Positions 30,947 to 42,359 of a DNA stretch of 64,000 nt are shown here, piece by piece. The notes under the pieces are model-generated. The model was not told the origin of the DNA and ran no database searches. It worked only from the letters and a program-made list of their open reading frames with translations. The first letter of the stretch is position 1. Each line of letters starts with the position of its first letter. Source of the DNA: Peronospora farinosa (Eukaryota; Oomycota; Peronosporomycetes; Peronosporales; Peronosporaceae); NCBI GenBank assembly GCA_947646735.1, contig CANTFK010000943.1, positions 124,001-188,000 on the forward strand, in the 5' to 3' direction. Made by a program: the position numbers and the translations under genes.

Positions 30947-32774
30947 TGTGGTGGAGTGGGATTCGAAAAATTGCTGATGCGACTCCAACTCTCCACTGGC
31001 GCCCGGACGACCGACTAACGGAGGGGGTACCCCGATTCCGTGTGTATAGCCTTCCTCACCTTGTGTACCCGTCGGTAGGGCGGGTTGCTCTCTTCTCGGT
31101 GGACTTGAGTCGATGTTGAACTTGATTGTGTTAGGGATAGGTGGGGGGGCGATCTTGTGGAATTCCTCACACGATCGCGTTGTTCTTGGGGTGCTCTATT
31201 TGAGTCGCCCTGATCTCCCCTTGAGATCGCCTTATCCAATTGGTTGATACTTAATACGCTTACCTTCTGACCACTTGAGCCGTCTCGCGATCTTGTATCT
31301 GGGCTTCCTGGCGGTCATAAAGTGAAGAGATCGACGAGATCGCGGTTTGACGATCCGTAACGGGAGGAAGGATTATCCGGGTAGACGGGAGCAAGATACG
31401 CGATCCGGTAGAAGAATTCATCGGTAGATCGCGCGTGACGAGCACACCAGTTCGGGTGTGGCGATCGTTTTCGGGTGGAGATATGGTCATAAGAGACGAA
31501 GGGACGAGAAGAGTGAACGAGACAGGCCAACACTGTTTGTGGGCTAACGGTGCAGGGGACGATTGTGGCGAATCGAAGGAGTGAATTTGGCAAAGTGTGA
31601 TCGCATATTCCCGGTTAAGTCCGAAATGGCCAATATTGATGAATCGCGATCTCGCAGAAAGGTTTCGAAGTGATGTCAAACGGGATGGAAAACAGTGAAT
31701 GGTGGAGTTCGCAGTTCTATATGGAGTTAACTATGGCCTATAAACTACGCAATTGCGATCTCCGGTATTTTTCGATGGCGATCCGCGTGAACGCGATCGC
31801 GAAGAAGGAGGATTGGTACATCCAAGTATGTGGAAGACAGTCTGGTGTGAATCACGTCGCTATGAAAGACTGGAATGAGGTGGACATGACACGTCATATA
31901 GATGGACCATCTCACATGACCCAAGAAACGGTGAAGAGGACAAGTCGTGATCCGGCGGATCGGTATCCGATACTAATTATTAGTACCGCGATCCGATATT
32001 AATTATTAGTACCGCGATCCGATACTAATTATTTAGTACCGCGATCCGATACTAACCGCGATCCGACACTAAAATGGTATTAGATACAATCGAGGTAGCG
32101 ATCCAGATCGCGGCGATATTGGAGTGGACCACATTACAAGATCTGATTTTTCCGAAAGGGCGATACGTGGCAATAGATCCTGAGCTACAGATAGTCAAGA
32201 TCATAGGTTTTGGTTTTTGATTGGTTAACATTAACAGAGTTCAATTTGCTTTTAAGTACACGTGTCGACTTCTCTTCCGGGCTGGATTCTTTGGCCTCCC
32301 GACGTCTCAAGGAAGTCTACCTACTACGCAAGTCATATCCCTGGATTGTTTGGCCAGGGATTGCAAGAATTCTCAACAAAACAACTCAAGCTGCGATTGG
32401 ACGCAGAGGACTAAGAAGGCCAGATACAAGATCGCGAGACGGCTCAAGTGGTCAGAAGGCAAGCGTATTAAGTATCAACCAATTGGATAAGGCGATCTCA
32501 AGGGAGATCAGGGCGACTCAAATAGAGCACCCCAAGAACAACTGCGATCGTGTGAGGAATTCCACAAGATCGCCCCCCACCTATCCCTAACACAATCAAG
32601 TTCAACATCGACTCAAGTCCACCGAGAAGAGAGCAACCCGCCCTACCGACGGGTACACAAGGTGAGGAAGGCTATACACACGGAATCGGGGTACCCCCTC
32701 CGTTAGTCGGTCGTCCGGGCGCCAGTGGAGAGTTGGAGTCGCATCAGCAATTTTTCGAATCCCACTCCACCACA
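30947..32774. mobile_element. Insert G: 1.83-kb element with about 358-bp inverted ends
   Basis: Starts TGTGGTGGAGTGGG and ends CCCACTCCACCACA. About 358 bp at each end (30947-31304 and 32417-32774) are near-perfect inverted copies. Flanked by GGTT on both sides (30943-30946 and 32775-32778), a 4-bp duplication. The right end resembles the 3' half of the B LTR (ACACGTG, TCTTCCGGGC, CCGACG, ACGGGTACACAAGGTGAG). It is perhaps a solo LTR of a B-related family carrying an inverted copy of its own end, or a non-autonomous foldback element. No convincing ORF. Confidence 0.75.
31964..32072 (+). repeat. 26-bp tandem repeats in insert G
   Basis: Units GATCCGATACTAATTATTAG plus TACCGC start at 31964, 31990 and 32016, with shortened units at 32043 and 32060. 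They lie in the middle of G, in a region rich in GCGATC words. Confidence 0.85.
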
Positions 32775-32817
32775 GGTTCAACAGAACTTAGTTCTTTTCC
32801 AGTAGGGCGCCTCGCGC

Positions 32818-33824
32818 CTACTGGGAGTTGACGTTTTCCCCTGCGGTGCTCGCCTTTTGGCTAGGAGCAGGGTTTCGGCTCTGCCGATTTGAACGTTGCT
32901 TTCGTAACGGACAGCCAGGGCGGAGATGCCTAGTGCTTCCGCACATGTAACATCTACGGATGTTACCTTGTTGCTCAGCAGCTTGAAGCTCATCTTCTTC
33001 AGCATGGCCGAGGTCCATGGGTTTCGCCCTGTTAGAGGCATTTGAATGATACCATGGCAGACCATAGCGAGCAGATTTGAAATTAAATTCAGCGTTAAAC
33101 GCTATGCTCACTGCCTCTTCGAGCGTCGAAGGCTGGACACGGAAAACTTCTGTCCTGGCGACCCCAGTGCGAAGTCCTTCCATAAAAATGGTTACTCGGA
33201 CTTCCTCTGCCAGAGGGTCCTGCTGCATAGCATCAATGAGAGTTCTCAACTCTTGGACATAGTCCGACAATTTGTTCTACCCTGTAGGGTAGCTAAGAAG
33301 CGTGAGCGCACACGATAAGCCTGATTAGGCGGTGCAAACACGCAAGTTAATTGCTTTTTAAGCATTTCTCATGTGGGGAATGCGACATTTACAGAGACAT
33401 CGCTCGTTAGAGCCCACTATCTAGCTCTTCCACCGAGCTTAGAAATGGCCAAGCCAACTCGTTGCTTTTCTGACACAAGCATGGCGGCATCCATTGCCAT
33501 TTCGACTTCTCGGATCCAGAGGAGAAGATTTTCTCCCTCCTTCCCATCAAAGTTCTTTACGTTTAAAACGAGTGGGCGAGTCTTTGGCTCTGCATCGGGC
33601 ACAGGTACCGGTATGTACTGTGTAGGCGCAGCTGCCGCTGCCTGGTCATGGACCTGCCCGAGTAGCGTTGCTTCATAACTCATAAAGGCCTCAAGACGAG
33701 CATTTAGAACCTCGGGGCCTTGGGCCAAAAGGGCCTCGATTTGATCGGGTCCAACGAACGCAGATAATTTATCTAAGGCTAGTCGTTGTGCCTCAGAGAG
33801 GTGATTTTGATTCTCCATTTTCAC
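32818..33824 (-). pseudogene. A Gag
   Basis: 33824-33417 starts [18 protein letters not shown] and includes [22 protein letters not shown] frame break around 33270-33417 follows. 33270-32818 gives SDYVQELRTLIDAMQ, QPSTLEEAVSIAF and a zinc knuckle CYMCGSTRHLRPGC. Confidence 0.82.
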
Positions 33825-33861
33825 AGAGGGTCCGTCTTTAAAGACTCAGGTGTAGGATTGA

Positions 33862-34251
33862 CTGCGAGTGCTACCAAGTGTAGCGGAGCTTCACAGCTCT
33901 TTAGCCAGAGGAAGACTTTAGGCTGAAAGCCTCTTAGTTCTAGAGAACTAAATAGAGTTAAGGCTAAAAGCCACTTAGTATTAAGGAACTAATTAAACGA
34001 CTTAAAGTCACCCTCTTCTAAGGAAGTAGGAGAGACTTTTAGTCAGCAAGCAATAAGCTAAGGTTCAGAGAAACAACGCACAGAGTGCAAGAACAAGCTA
34101 AAATTTTAGAGGTTCAGAGAACCAACGCACGAAGCGCACAAGAGAGCAAGTCAGAACGACTTGCGATCTTAAATTCAAAAGGAGAACTGATTTTATTTAT
34201 GCATTAAGATTTTATGAATAGTCCTACTCTAAGTACACTACACTAGATAAA
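33862..34251 (-). repeat. A 5' LTR, left (3') piece, with primer site
   Basis: 33879-34251 is the inverted 3' part of the family-A LTR (compare the solo LTR 3523-4163). On the - strand it ends GCTACA, and TGGTAGCACTCGCAGTC (33862-33876) follows as the tRNA primer site, probably initiator-Met by its TGGTA start (inference). It breaks at 34251, where B begins. Confidence 0.88.
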
Positions 34252-35182
34252 TGTGGTGAAGTGCCAGGGAAAATTAGAGTTTAAGGGAATTGGGAACAGA
34301 GAGCAAGAAAATTTCTGGTCACTTCCCCGAGGGAGTGACCACGACCCGGCCTCGCGGATCTACAACCACACACCAGGCCCCGTCTTATAAAGAATAAAAG
34401 GACCCAGACGTGCGGAGCCAGCACAAGCCCCAGGCCCCGGAAACAGGTTATAGGGTACCGGGGTACCGGGGAGGTACTGAGGGCCCAGGGGTACCGGGGT
34501 ACCAGAAACGGAATATCAAAGATTACAGAAAGTACAGGTACCAAGGAGCCAATTCTTCCTCCAAGAGTCGACACGGGGCACTACCCAGATCAAAGGGTTA
34601 GGGTTAGGCAAGAAAAAGCATACAAAGTATAAGGTAAATAAACACACTCGAATTTGCATTACACGTGGCAGCTCCAAGCGCCCCTACCAAGCTTCTCCGT
34701 CGCTTCACCTCTTCCGGGCGGGATAACCTTTGGCCCACCGACGTCAACAGGTGTTAGCTCAAGCTACGCAAGTTGAACCTCAGGATAGTTGGCCTGAGGT
34801 GTCAAGACTCTACGAACCGCTACAGGAAGCGGTTTCCCTACGGGGAAGAACACAAAGGGGTCCAAGGACCAAGAACAGTCAGCCACCAAAGGGGTACGTA
34901 GTACCAGGTGCATCGCTCTCGACTAAAGTCGATTGAGCCCAAGAAACCCGCCCCAAGTGAAGTATATCCACTCGGGGACCACCAAGTCCAAGTCTTATAC
35001 AAAGACCAAGTCTTTAAGTCTTCTGCGTCTAACGAGGAGCAAGACCAGCCAAGCCGACGGGTACACAAGGTGAGACCCAAGGTTGACGCGACACGGTATC
35101 GGGATACCCTCCGTAAGTCGGCAGTCCGGCGCTGTGTGTGTTTGTGGTTCTCTCACGTCGTTTGAGAATCCACTCTACCACA
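34252..35182 (+). repeat. B 5' LTR
   Basis: About 931 bp, TGTGGTGAAGTG to CACTCTACCACA. Carries an array of GGTACCGGGG-type units near 34445-34510 and aligns with the two 3' LTR pieces. Confidence 0.9.
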
Positions 35183-36047
35183 ATGGTGCGCGTGCCCGGA
35201 TCTTCGGGAGACGCGGGATTTCACCGTGAGTCCCACGAAGAAGAAAAGACAACGGTCAAGATAGACCAAGGGACAACCAAAATACTGGAAACTGGATCGC
35301 CAGTGATCAAGAAGGAAGAAGGATCGGAGGACCTGCAGAGCCCGGGGAGGAGCTCTGCTATTAAGGTCAAGGTGGAATATGAAGAAAAACCACAAAATTC
35401 TCCCCTTTTTGTCTTCGTCGAAGAAGACATTATGGGCCATAATAAATATTATGGTCCAGGGGTCCCAAGTTGGACAGCGAAAGCTAAAAAAACAAGGGAC
35501 CCCGAAACAAGTCTTTCAACCTACCACTTAAGAGCCAAAGGTGCCCAAGAACAAGCAAAAGAAGCATACCAAGATGAAGGCACCGAGAGGCGGAGACACG
35601 ACGGACGAGTCAGGGGGGAGCCAAGGTGTGACTAGTAAGGACTGGACAGAAGAAGATTTGGAAGAAGCCTACCATCGGAATAAATTGAAGAAGTTTCTTC
35701 GAAAGGACCCGGTGATGAAGACGCTCAAGGTCAAACTTCTGGACCAGGTCCACGGTCCGATAACGGCCCTTCCCACCACGACCACAGACCTGGAGGTCCT
35801 CAAGGCCGTAATGAATCTGCTGCATGAAGCTGGGATGACTGCTGGGATTTTTACCGCTGAGACCCTCTTCGATTTCGGGTTCGAGACCTTGAAGAAGACC
35901 TTAGTGACCCTGCATGGTCACCTCAAGGTGTTAGTGGGGGAGTTCCCCCCCCAAAAAAGTACCCCGTCAAGATGGAGGAGCAGTGGCTCCTGGCGTGAGC
36001 TCTCCTGCTGGGTCACTCTATGGATCATCACCAAGGTCTCAATATGA
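35183..36047 (+). pseudogene. B primer site and Gag N-terminal region, frameshifted
   Basis: The LTR is followed immediately by ATGGTGCGCGTGCCCGGAT. TGGTGCGCGTGCCCGGAT (35184-35201) is complementary to a tRNA 3' end and not the one used by the other families. The same bases open an ORF, MVRVPGSSGD, rich in Lys and Glu. The frame shifts near 35600 to TSKDWTEEDLEEAYHRNKL and FETLKKTLVTLHGH. Confidence 0.7.
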
Positions 36048-36078
36048 ATCGGCCACCTCATCTATGATGTAGGCCCTG

Positions 36079-37023
36079 ATGGATACGGTGGACCGAATGC
36101 AATTGGGTCCGGCTGGTGCAGCGCTATTAGAAGCACGAATTCGCGACGCTGGCCATATGGACACAGCATCCCCATGGGTCCAGTGCCAAGCACAGGAGGA
36201 GACAGAAGCCCGGTGCAAAGTGGAGCAATGGTCGATGGGAACAAAAACGGATCAGGAATCAAAGACTGAGTCAGTTTCCCCTAGCGCGCTCCAGTCGTAC
36301 TTTGATAAGGCGATGATAAAGTTCCTTGAAGAGCAAGGCTTCACAAAAGTTACAGTGGACAGGGGACACACCACGAAGGGTCAAGGACCAGTTTACCCCA
36401 GGTCCTCTCAGCGAGTTGATCGCCTAGGACCACTAGGCGATACCCCTGATGTGGATATGGAATCTGTGGGATCAACCCATGATGAATACGACCCAGATGA
36501 TTTGACGTTCCCGATGACTTCAGCGCGAGCGACTGTGGCTGCGGCTACGGCAGGAGGACCCCCTACTGTTGTTCCACACATTAGGGTATCGGCCTCGTCG
36601 GATCTGAAGAAATTTAGTGGAAGGGACCACGATGAAGATCGTGCCAGAAGCTGGAGCACTAAGGTAAAGACGGCTTTCCTCCGAGACCAGGCACCAGACA
36701 GCGAGAAGTGTCTCATTTTTGGGTCCCTGCTCACAGGTCCAGCTCAGAATTGGTATCGACAGCTGGGTCGAACGGTACGCGTTGATTGGAAACTGCTTCT
36801 GCGAGAAATCCAAGCCCAATTTTGCGGCTTGGGGGTGTCGGTGGCCCGTCAATATTATCATGCCAGAAAGAGAACCGATGAGTCATCCTTGGAATATCTG
36901 TATCGGCTGAATGTGGCGGGGCTCAGGGCCAAGCTAGATATTAAGGGTGGACCCCCTAGTGTAAAGCGTGAACACGTGGACCATTACGTGGAAACCTTGG
37001 ATGATCGAAAATTAGCGGATTAA
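36079..37023 (+). CDS. B Gag core
   Basis: A 314-residue open frame with the retrotransposon gag block KKFSGRDHDEDRARSWSTKV, CLIFGSLLTGPAQNWYRQL and YYHARKRTDESSLEYLYRLN. The frame continues past the TAA at 37021 (LTLLRLSDADDLEEVLLARQ), so the stop is probably a mutation. Confidence 0.82.
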   Translation: MDTVDRMQLGPAGAALLEARIRDAGHMDTASPWVQCQAQEETEARCKVEQWSMGTKTDQESKTESVSPSALQSYFDKAMIKFLEEQGFTKVTVDRGHTTKGQGPVYPRSSQRVDRLGPLGDTPDVDMESVGSTHDEYDPDDLTFPMTSARATVAAATAGGPPTVVPHIRVSASSDLKKFSGRDHDEDRARSWSTKVKTAFLRDQAPDSEKCLIFGSLLTGPAQNWYRQLGRTVRVDWKLLLREIQAQFCGLGVSVARQYYHARKRTDESSLEYLYRLNVAGLRAKLDIKGGPPSVKREHVDHYVETLDDRKLAD

Positions 37024-37243
37024 CTTACCTTGCTCAGACTTTCTGATGCAGACGACCTGGAGGAAGTCCTGCTGGCTCGTCAGAGAGCGAAGACGCGTCA
37101 AGGAAGGGTCTTGTTCGGTTCCAGCAAGTTTCGCCAGAAGGCCCCAACCCCTCCAGACCACACCAAGAGGAGCTGAGAAGACCCGTCCAAGTCATCCGAG
37201 CCACTTCTGAAAGTGAAAATGACCAAGGGTCCAGCTCCAGTGG

Positions 37244-37675
37244 GTGGGAGAAGGTGACCTCAGAATAATTTATGCGGCGGCGAGAAAGCCTTACACTCGT
37301 AGGGCGAGGAACGCAGATGACCCCCGGGACCATCAGGACCCCGACCCAGACCGAGGTCGACGTATGTCAGATGAACCTGGACAAAAGGTGGTCCCAGGGT
37401 CACCCGTGGCAAAGTGTACCCATTGTGGGTCTAGGAAGCATGTGGATCTGGACTGTTGGAAGCGACTCGTTTGCGAGTGCTGTGGAAATAAGGGTCACCC
37501 AGCCGACCACTGCCGGTTTGTGTGTCGCGGTTGTGGCAAGGTTCATGACGTCGGCAAGTTCCCGATGGAGGCGTTTTACAACTTACTTCGCCAGTGGTAC
37601 AACCCGACCAAATACGCGGGGCAGCTGCCCGAGGCGGCGGAGAAGATGTTAAATTTAGACGCTCGCCAGTTTTGA
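37244..37675 (+). CDS. B Gag zinc-knuckle region
   Basis: Shows CTHCGSRKHVDLDC and CECCGNKGHPADHC, two zinc knuckles, followed by a third Cys-rich piece CRGCGKVHDVGKF. They would bind the element RNA during packaging. Confidence 0.82.
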   Translation: MGEGDLRIIYAAARKPYTRRARNADDPRDHQDPDPDRGRRMSDEPGQKVVPGSPVAKCTHCGSRKHVDLDCWKRLVCECCGNKGHPADHCRFVCRGCGKVHDVGKFPMEAFYNLLRQWYNPTKYAGQLPEAAEKMLNLDARQF

Positions 37676-38115
37676 ATCTGGTACGAGCCGAGCGTTCTAA
37701 TTGCTACATTTATGCATTTGTGGAGAAGCACTCGGTGGAGAATTTCGTTAAGGAAAAAGAATTGGTTGGAAATACATCGGACTTCTGTATTAATTTTTTA
37801 GCTGTTGTAGCCAATGCACGTATATTCGATGAATATACACGGGAGGAGCCGGTGATGATGATGCATTTATTGCCGGGAGAATCAAGAGGATACTGGAAAC
37901 ATCATGCTCCAAAAAAGTGGTTCAAGCAGGATAAGGCCTATGGGAAAGTCAATAATACTCGCGCGAATCTGCTCTTCGATTCCGGTGCCGAGGTATCTAT
38001 TTTGGATACCGCCTTTGCCCGTACGGTAGGCTGCCAAATCGATACGAGCGAGAGACAAGAGTGTGTGGGTATTGGAGAAGTGGTATACACCACGGAAGGA
38101 CGAACAAAAAAGTGA
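37594..38115 (+). CDS. B aspartic protease
   Basis: Overlaps the end of gag in another frame, as expected for a frameshifted Gag-Pol. Catalytic box LLFDSGAEVSILD near 37970, then ARTVGCQID. The open frame ends at 38115 by frameshift; the second half of the protease (to about 38300) is broken. Confidence 0.8.
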   Translation: MVQPDQIRGAAARGGGEDVKFRRSPVLNLVRAERSNCYIYAFVEKHSVENFVKEKELVGNTSDFCINFLAVVANARIFDEYTREEPVMMMHLLPGESRGYWKHHAPKKWFKQDKAYGKVNNTRANLLFDSGAEVSILDTAFARTVGCQIDTSERQECVGIGEVVYTTEGRTKK

Positions 38116-39053
38116 AGATTACGCTTAATGGAGTATTAATATATTTTTTCGACATATGAGTTGGTTCCCTGGTTGATCAGGATACACTCTTGAAAATGAA
38201 TTTGTTTGGTGCCAGCCGGAATACGATTGGACATGGCAGATGGAACTATTTGATTACCAGATGAAGTGCGAATTCAGCTGGCATGTCGCAAGACCTTGTA
38301 TAGTGGACATATTTCGGAAGTGAAATTGGGCCAGTATGTGAATCTGTCAGTGACTTAGTACGTGGAAGTTCCATTGAGGAGATTTGTATCAGATCAGTGG
38401 AAATTATGGATTACCCGTGGAGAACGATGGGTGACTACAATGGTACATTATTATATAAGACGCCAGTGTTTAAGGGTTACCAATGTTAGTGACAAGAATT
38501 TAATTTTGCATGAAGACACCAAACTGGGTATTTAACTAACCAAGGACCGGGTCCCTCGATCTCAAGGATTTGTGTCAGTAGGTTCTAGGAGGTATGCTGA
38601 ATGGCAGAACATGGCCTACTAAGCTACCACTGACGAAGAAGACTCCGAACCCTTTCAAGAAGAAGGATACCAAGGTCCCATGGTCGAGAAACCCCAGTAT
38701 AAGACCCGAGAAAGAATATTGTCACGAACAGAGCCCAAGCCTCAGTGGTTACTACAAGGGTGGGTGTTCATCCGAGGAGCCCCGAGTCAGCACTGCCGGA
38801 CTCAGAGGTAGGAGAAGATACTTTTGACGGGGACCAACCAGCAGAAGTCAGCCTGACCAAAGAAGCCCCAAGAATTGACGAGTTCGAGATGTATGAGGTC
38901 CAATCGCGGAGGGGCTAACAAGATAATGGAGCCGAGGCAAATATAGCCGATGACCAGGTCTGTGTTCACGAGAGTGGAGACTTATGTGCCGAGAATATCG
39001 ACAAAAATTGGTCTGTTATCCCTGAGATCACCCCATCTACAGACGGAGTTACG
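38116..39053 (+). pseudogene. B protease end and linker, decayed
   Basis: No long frame. Short pieces look like a protease C-terminal half and an acidic linker. I see no other gene here. Confidence 0.5.
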
Positions 39054-40154
39054 TTGGAAGACATCCAGATCCCCGACCCCGGTAATACTCCAAAGGAGGA
39101 GGTAGACCGCCTCCGCCAGATTGTATGGCGAAAACGACATTTGCTGATGGGAAAAGGTAACGCATTACCCCCGGCGGCTCGAGGAGCAGTGTGCGACATT
39201 GATGTTGGGAACGCACGGCCAATCGCCCAAAGGGTACGGAAGGTGGCCCCTCAATTTAGGGAGAAGCTGCAGACCTGATAAAAGGTCTCTTGTCATCCAA
39301 GATAATACAGCATTCCACCTCCCCATGGGCCTGTCTAATTGTCATTATTGTCAAGAAGAATGGGGTGAATATAAGGCTGTGCATTAGCTACCGGATGGTG
39401 AATAATTTAACGCGGCTTGTGGTGTACCCTATGCCTCTCGTGAATGAGTTGCTGGAAGACCTAGATAAGGCCCTGTGGTACTGCTCACTAGATATGGCTA
39501 GCGGTTTTTGGGTGGTCAGCATGACTGAACGAGCTCGTTAAATCTCGGCGTTTGTAACCCCGCTCGGATTGTTTGAGTGGAGACGAATGCCGTTTGGACT
39601 GAAGAATGCGCCACAGATCTATCAGAGACTGTTGGATAACGCTCTATATGGATTCCTAACGATTTCCTCGAAGTCCAACACTGAGAAACAGGTTGACCTG
39701 TTCGAAATAGGTCAACTTGAAGCGGACCACGAGGAGTCCATATTAGGACGCCTATATCGATGATATTTTGGTAGCCTCTGGATCATGGGATGACCTATGC
39801 TTAAAAGTGGAAAGACTATTGGAGGTTTGTGATAAGTGGAATTTATCGATCAGCGCGGTCAAAAGTTTATGGGGATGTAAAAAAGTTGATTATCTTGGGC
39901 ATCGAGTATCCGCGGAGGGGTTGGAGGCCCACCCTAAGGATCTTCAGTCATTGGTGGACTTACCGCTGCCCACCACCCTAAAAGCCATGCAGTCGTTTCT
40001 TGGAAGTCTCAATTACTATAGCCGGTTTCTAGAAGACTACGCGATTTATGCGTCCATATTGTACGAGCTAAGAGAAGTGGATTATCACGTGTTACGACGT
40101 TGGATGAGTGGGACTGAGGACACCCAGAGGGGTGACCAGGAGGAAGACCGATAG
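39054..40154 (+). pseudogene. B reverse transcriptase
   Basis: DIDVGNARPIAQRVRKVAP, then (other frame) YPMPLVNELLEDLDKALWYC, SLDMASGFWVV, FEWRRMPFGLKNAPQIYQRL, the active-site box YIDD (39753-39764), VDYLGHRVSAEGLEAHP and MQSFLGSLNYYSRFLEDYA. At least three frame changes and a stop after ERAR. Confidence 0.82.
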
Positions 40155-40160
40155 ACTCGG

Positions 40161-41091
40161 GTGCAGGTGACCTTTAAGATATTTAAGAATCAGATCGCCA
40201 CCGCCCCAATCCTCCGTCATTTTGATCCTGGCCGAGAACCGGTCGTCATCGTTTATGCCAGTGAGTGGGCCATCTCGGCATCCCTGGTGCAGGAGTATGA
40301 GGGGGTGTATATGCCGGTAACGTTCACGAGTCGGACTTTGAAGCCAAACGAGATCAACTATGGGCTGGTGGACAAGGAAGTGTTGGCGCTATTGCTAATA
40401 CTAGACCTTTGCTACACGTCACTGGTCACCCGACCTATCAAGGTCTTGACCCGACACTCAACACTGGCGTGGTTGGTCCGGTCACCTGGTCTACAAGGTC
40501 GCCTTGGAAAATGGGCTGCACTCCTGTCTCAATGGACGTTAGAAGTGGTCAAGTGTAAGCGGGGCGAGGATGAAATACTGGGGGCATTGGCAGCCAGCAA
40601 TTCTCCTCGCGAAAACGTGGACTCCATCTTGTCTTCAATTGCCCCTAGGAAACACCCCCGCCAAACTATCACGGTGGTTCCCCCTACGGTTGAGCCCGAG
40701 AAAAGCCTCTATGTGGTCAGTTTTGATGGGTCTGCACTAGTTAAGCGTGGAGGAGGAGCCTGCAGTGCTATTTTGTGGCAACTCCCGGAATGGACGGTGG
40801 TCGCCGCCGCTTCCCGATATTTGACTGAAGCGACAAGTAAATGAGGCAGAGTATGAAGGCCTATTGTTGGGCTTCCTTCTACTGGAGAACCTGGAGCGTA
40901 GACTTCTAGTAGTGTGTGGAGATTCTTACCTGGTCGTGCGACAGATGCGAGGAGAAATCGAATGTAAGGCGCAGGGCCTGACAGTACGACGGGCGAAAAC
41001 CCTGGAAAAACTCAGGTCCTGGTCCGTTCATGAGTTTCTACACATGAAGCGCGAATGAAATCAAAGTGCAGATCGACTTGCTAACGCGGCT
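40161..41091 (+). pseudogene. B RNase H followed by a second RNase H domain
   Basis: 40161-40844: YASEWAISASLVQEYEGVYM, FTSRTLKPNEINYGLVDKEV and TRHSTLAWLVRSPGL, the usual Gypsy RNase H. A second domain starts SFDGSALVKRGGGACSAILW, continues after a frameshift with LLVVCGDSYLVVRQMRGE, and ends NQSADRLANAAL. This is the extra RNase H seen in some Gypsy lineages. A, C, D and F lack it. Confidence 0.78.
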
Positions 41092-42249
41092 TTGCACCAG
41101 CAACAGGGTGTCGATATAGTGCCGGAAGAAGAGTTCAAGGAACTCGAAGCAATTAACTGTCTACCTGAGCTTTTAATACCCAAGGACCAAAACCCCGCAT
41201 TGCGAGTTACAGCCGTTACCAGATCCCAATCCCTATCCAGAATGCCGACGGAAGTCGTGCAAGAAGAAGTAGTGCAACGGATAAGGATCGAACAAATTGC
41301 AGCAGCCCAAGATGAAGAGATGTATACACGTGATTTGAAGATTTACCTACGGGGTAACTGGAGTAGTTTATCGGTAGAGGTGGAATTTACGTGTGAAAAG
41401 ATTGAGATGAACTACGCTTTGGATGATGACGTGTTCTTCTTCTGTACTGCCTATAACAGGTAACAGTAGACGAGGACCTTGTGGGTTGATTCGGCTAGTT
41501 ATACCAGAAAGTGTACAACAAAATTTTCTACACCACTACCATACAAGTCTTGAAGGGGGACACCAGGGAATTGGCCGTACATACCAACGGATCCGGAAAC
41601 ATTTTCATTGGAAAGGCTTATTCCGGAGTGTTCAGCGCTATGTTGGCACTTGCGTAGACTGTGAGACTTGCAAAGGTGGCCCCACCTTACGAGGGAGAAG
41701 TCCAGGGAACGTTCAAGCTACCTACCCGTTCCAAGTTATCGCGATGGACCATATCCCATCTTTGACCAAGTCGTTCAAGGGTAATACAGAGCTGTCGATT
41801 TGGGTGGACCTGTTTACGGGAATGTGATTGCCAAGGCTAGTTCGTCGAGGTCGGCCCAAACCGTGGCAGAAGGTTACGAAGAGTGCGTATTCCGTCGGTT
41901 TGGGGCCAGTGAGGCGATCCCTCACGACAGAGAACCGAGTTTCATGTCAGATTTCTTTCGTGCTTTCAACCGCAAAATTGGGCAGAAAGAGCGGGCGACT
42001 ATGGCGTATCGACCACAGGCCAATGGCACAGCAGAGAGAATGGTACAGACCATTACACGGTCCATCAAAATGTATGTGTCAGAGGTAGATCAGAAGGACT
42101 GGGATGCCTATGCAGAAAGGCTCACTTTCGCGTTGAATACGGCCCAGGACCGGATCCGAAAGGAAACCCCATTTTTTCTTGGTACATGGCTGGGACGCCC
42201 GAAGTACTCTAGAAGCCACCATACCGTTAGGCAGCACGAAGCGGCGTGA
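41092..42249 (+). pseudogene. B integrase
   Basis: The zinc domain with HHYHTSLEGGHQGIGRTYQR and CVDCETCKGG, then the core: AMDHIPSLTKSFKGN (first Asp), PHDREPSFMSDFFRAFN (second Asp), YRPQANGTAERMVQT (Glu). Three acidic residues are kept. One frameshift near 41820. Confidence 0.82.
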
Positions 42250-42359
42250 ATGTGAGCCCCGTCGATGGCGATATAGCGTACAACGTCAGTATCGCAGAGC
42301 GAGAGAACAAGCCAACAAATTGTTACGATCTGCGATAGAAAGTCGGGCCCAGGCCCACA

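Larger units (their letters stand above)
26975..34251 (-). mobile_element. Gypsy family-A element, main part
   Basis: Minus-strand element: 5' LTR (left piece 33879-34251, right piece 62365-62626 beyond B), primer site 33862-33878, gag, insert G, protease, RT, RNase H, integrase, chromodomain, antisense ORF. No 3' LTR: it meets D3 at 26974/26975. Strongly decayed. Confidence 0.85.

Noticed and set aside
31964..32072. Possible CRISPR-like array
   Set aside because: Units are adjacent without spacers and decay in length; a plain tandem repeat in a eukaryotic element.
35184..35201. tRNA gene
   Set aside because: Only 18 bp match a tRNA end; it is the primer site.
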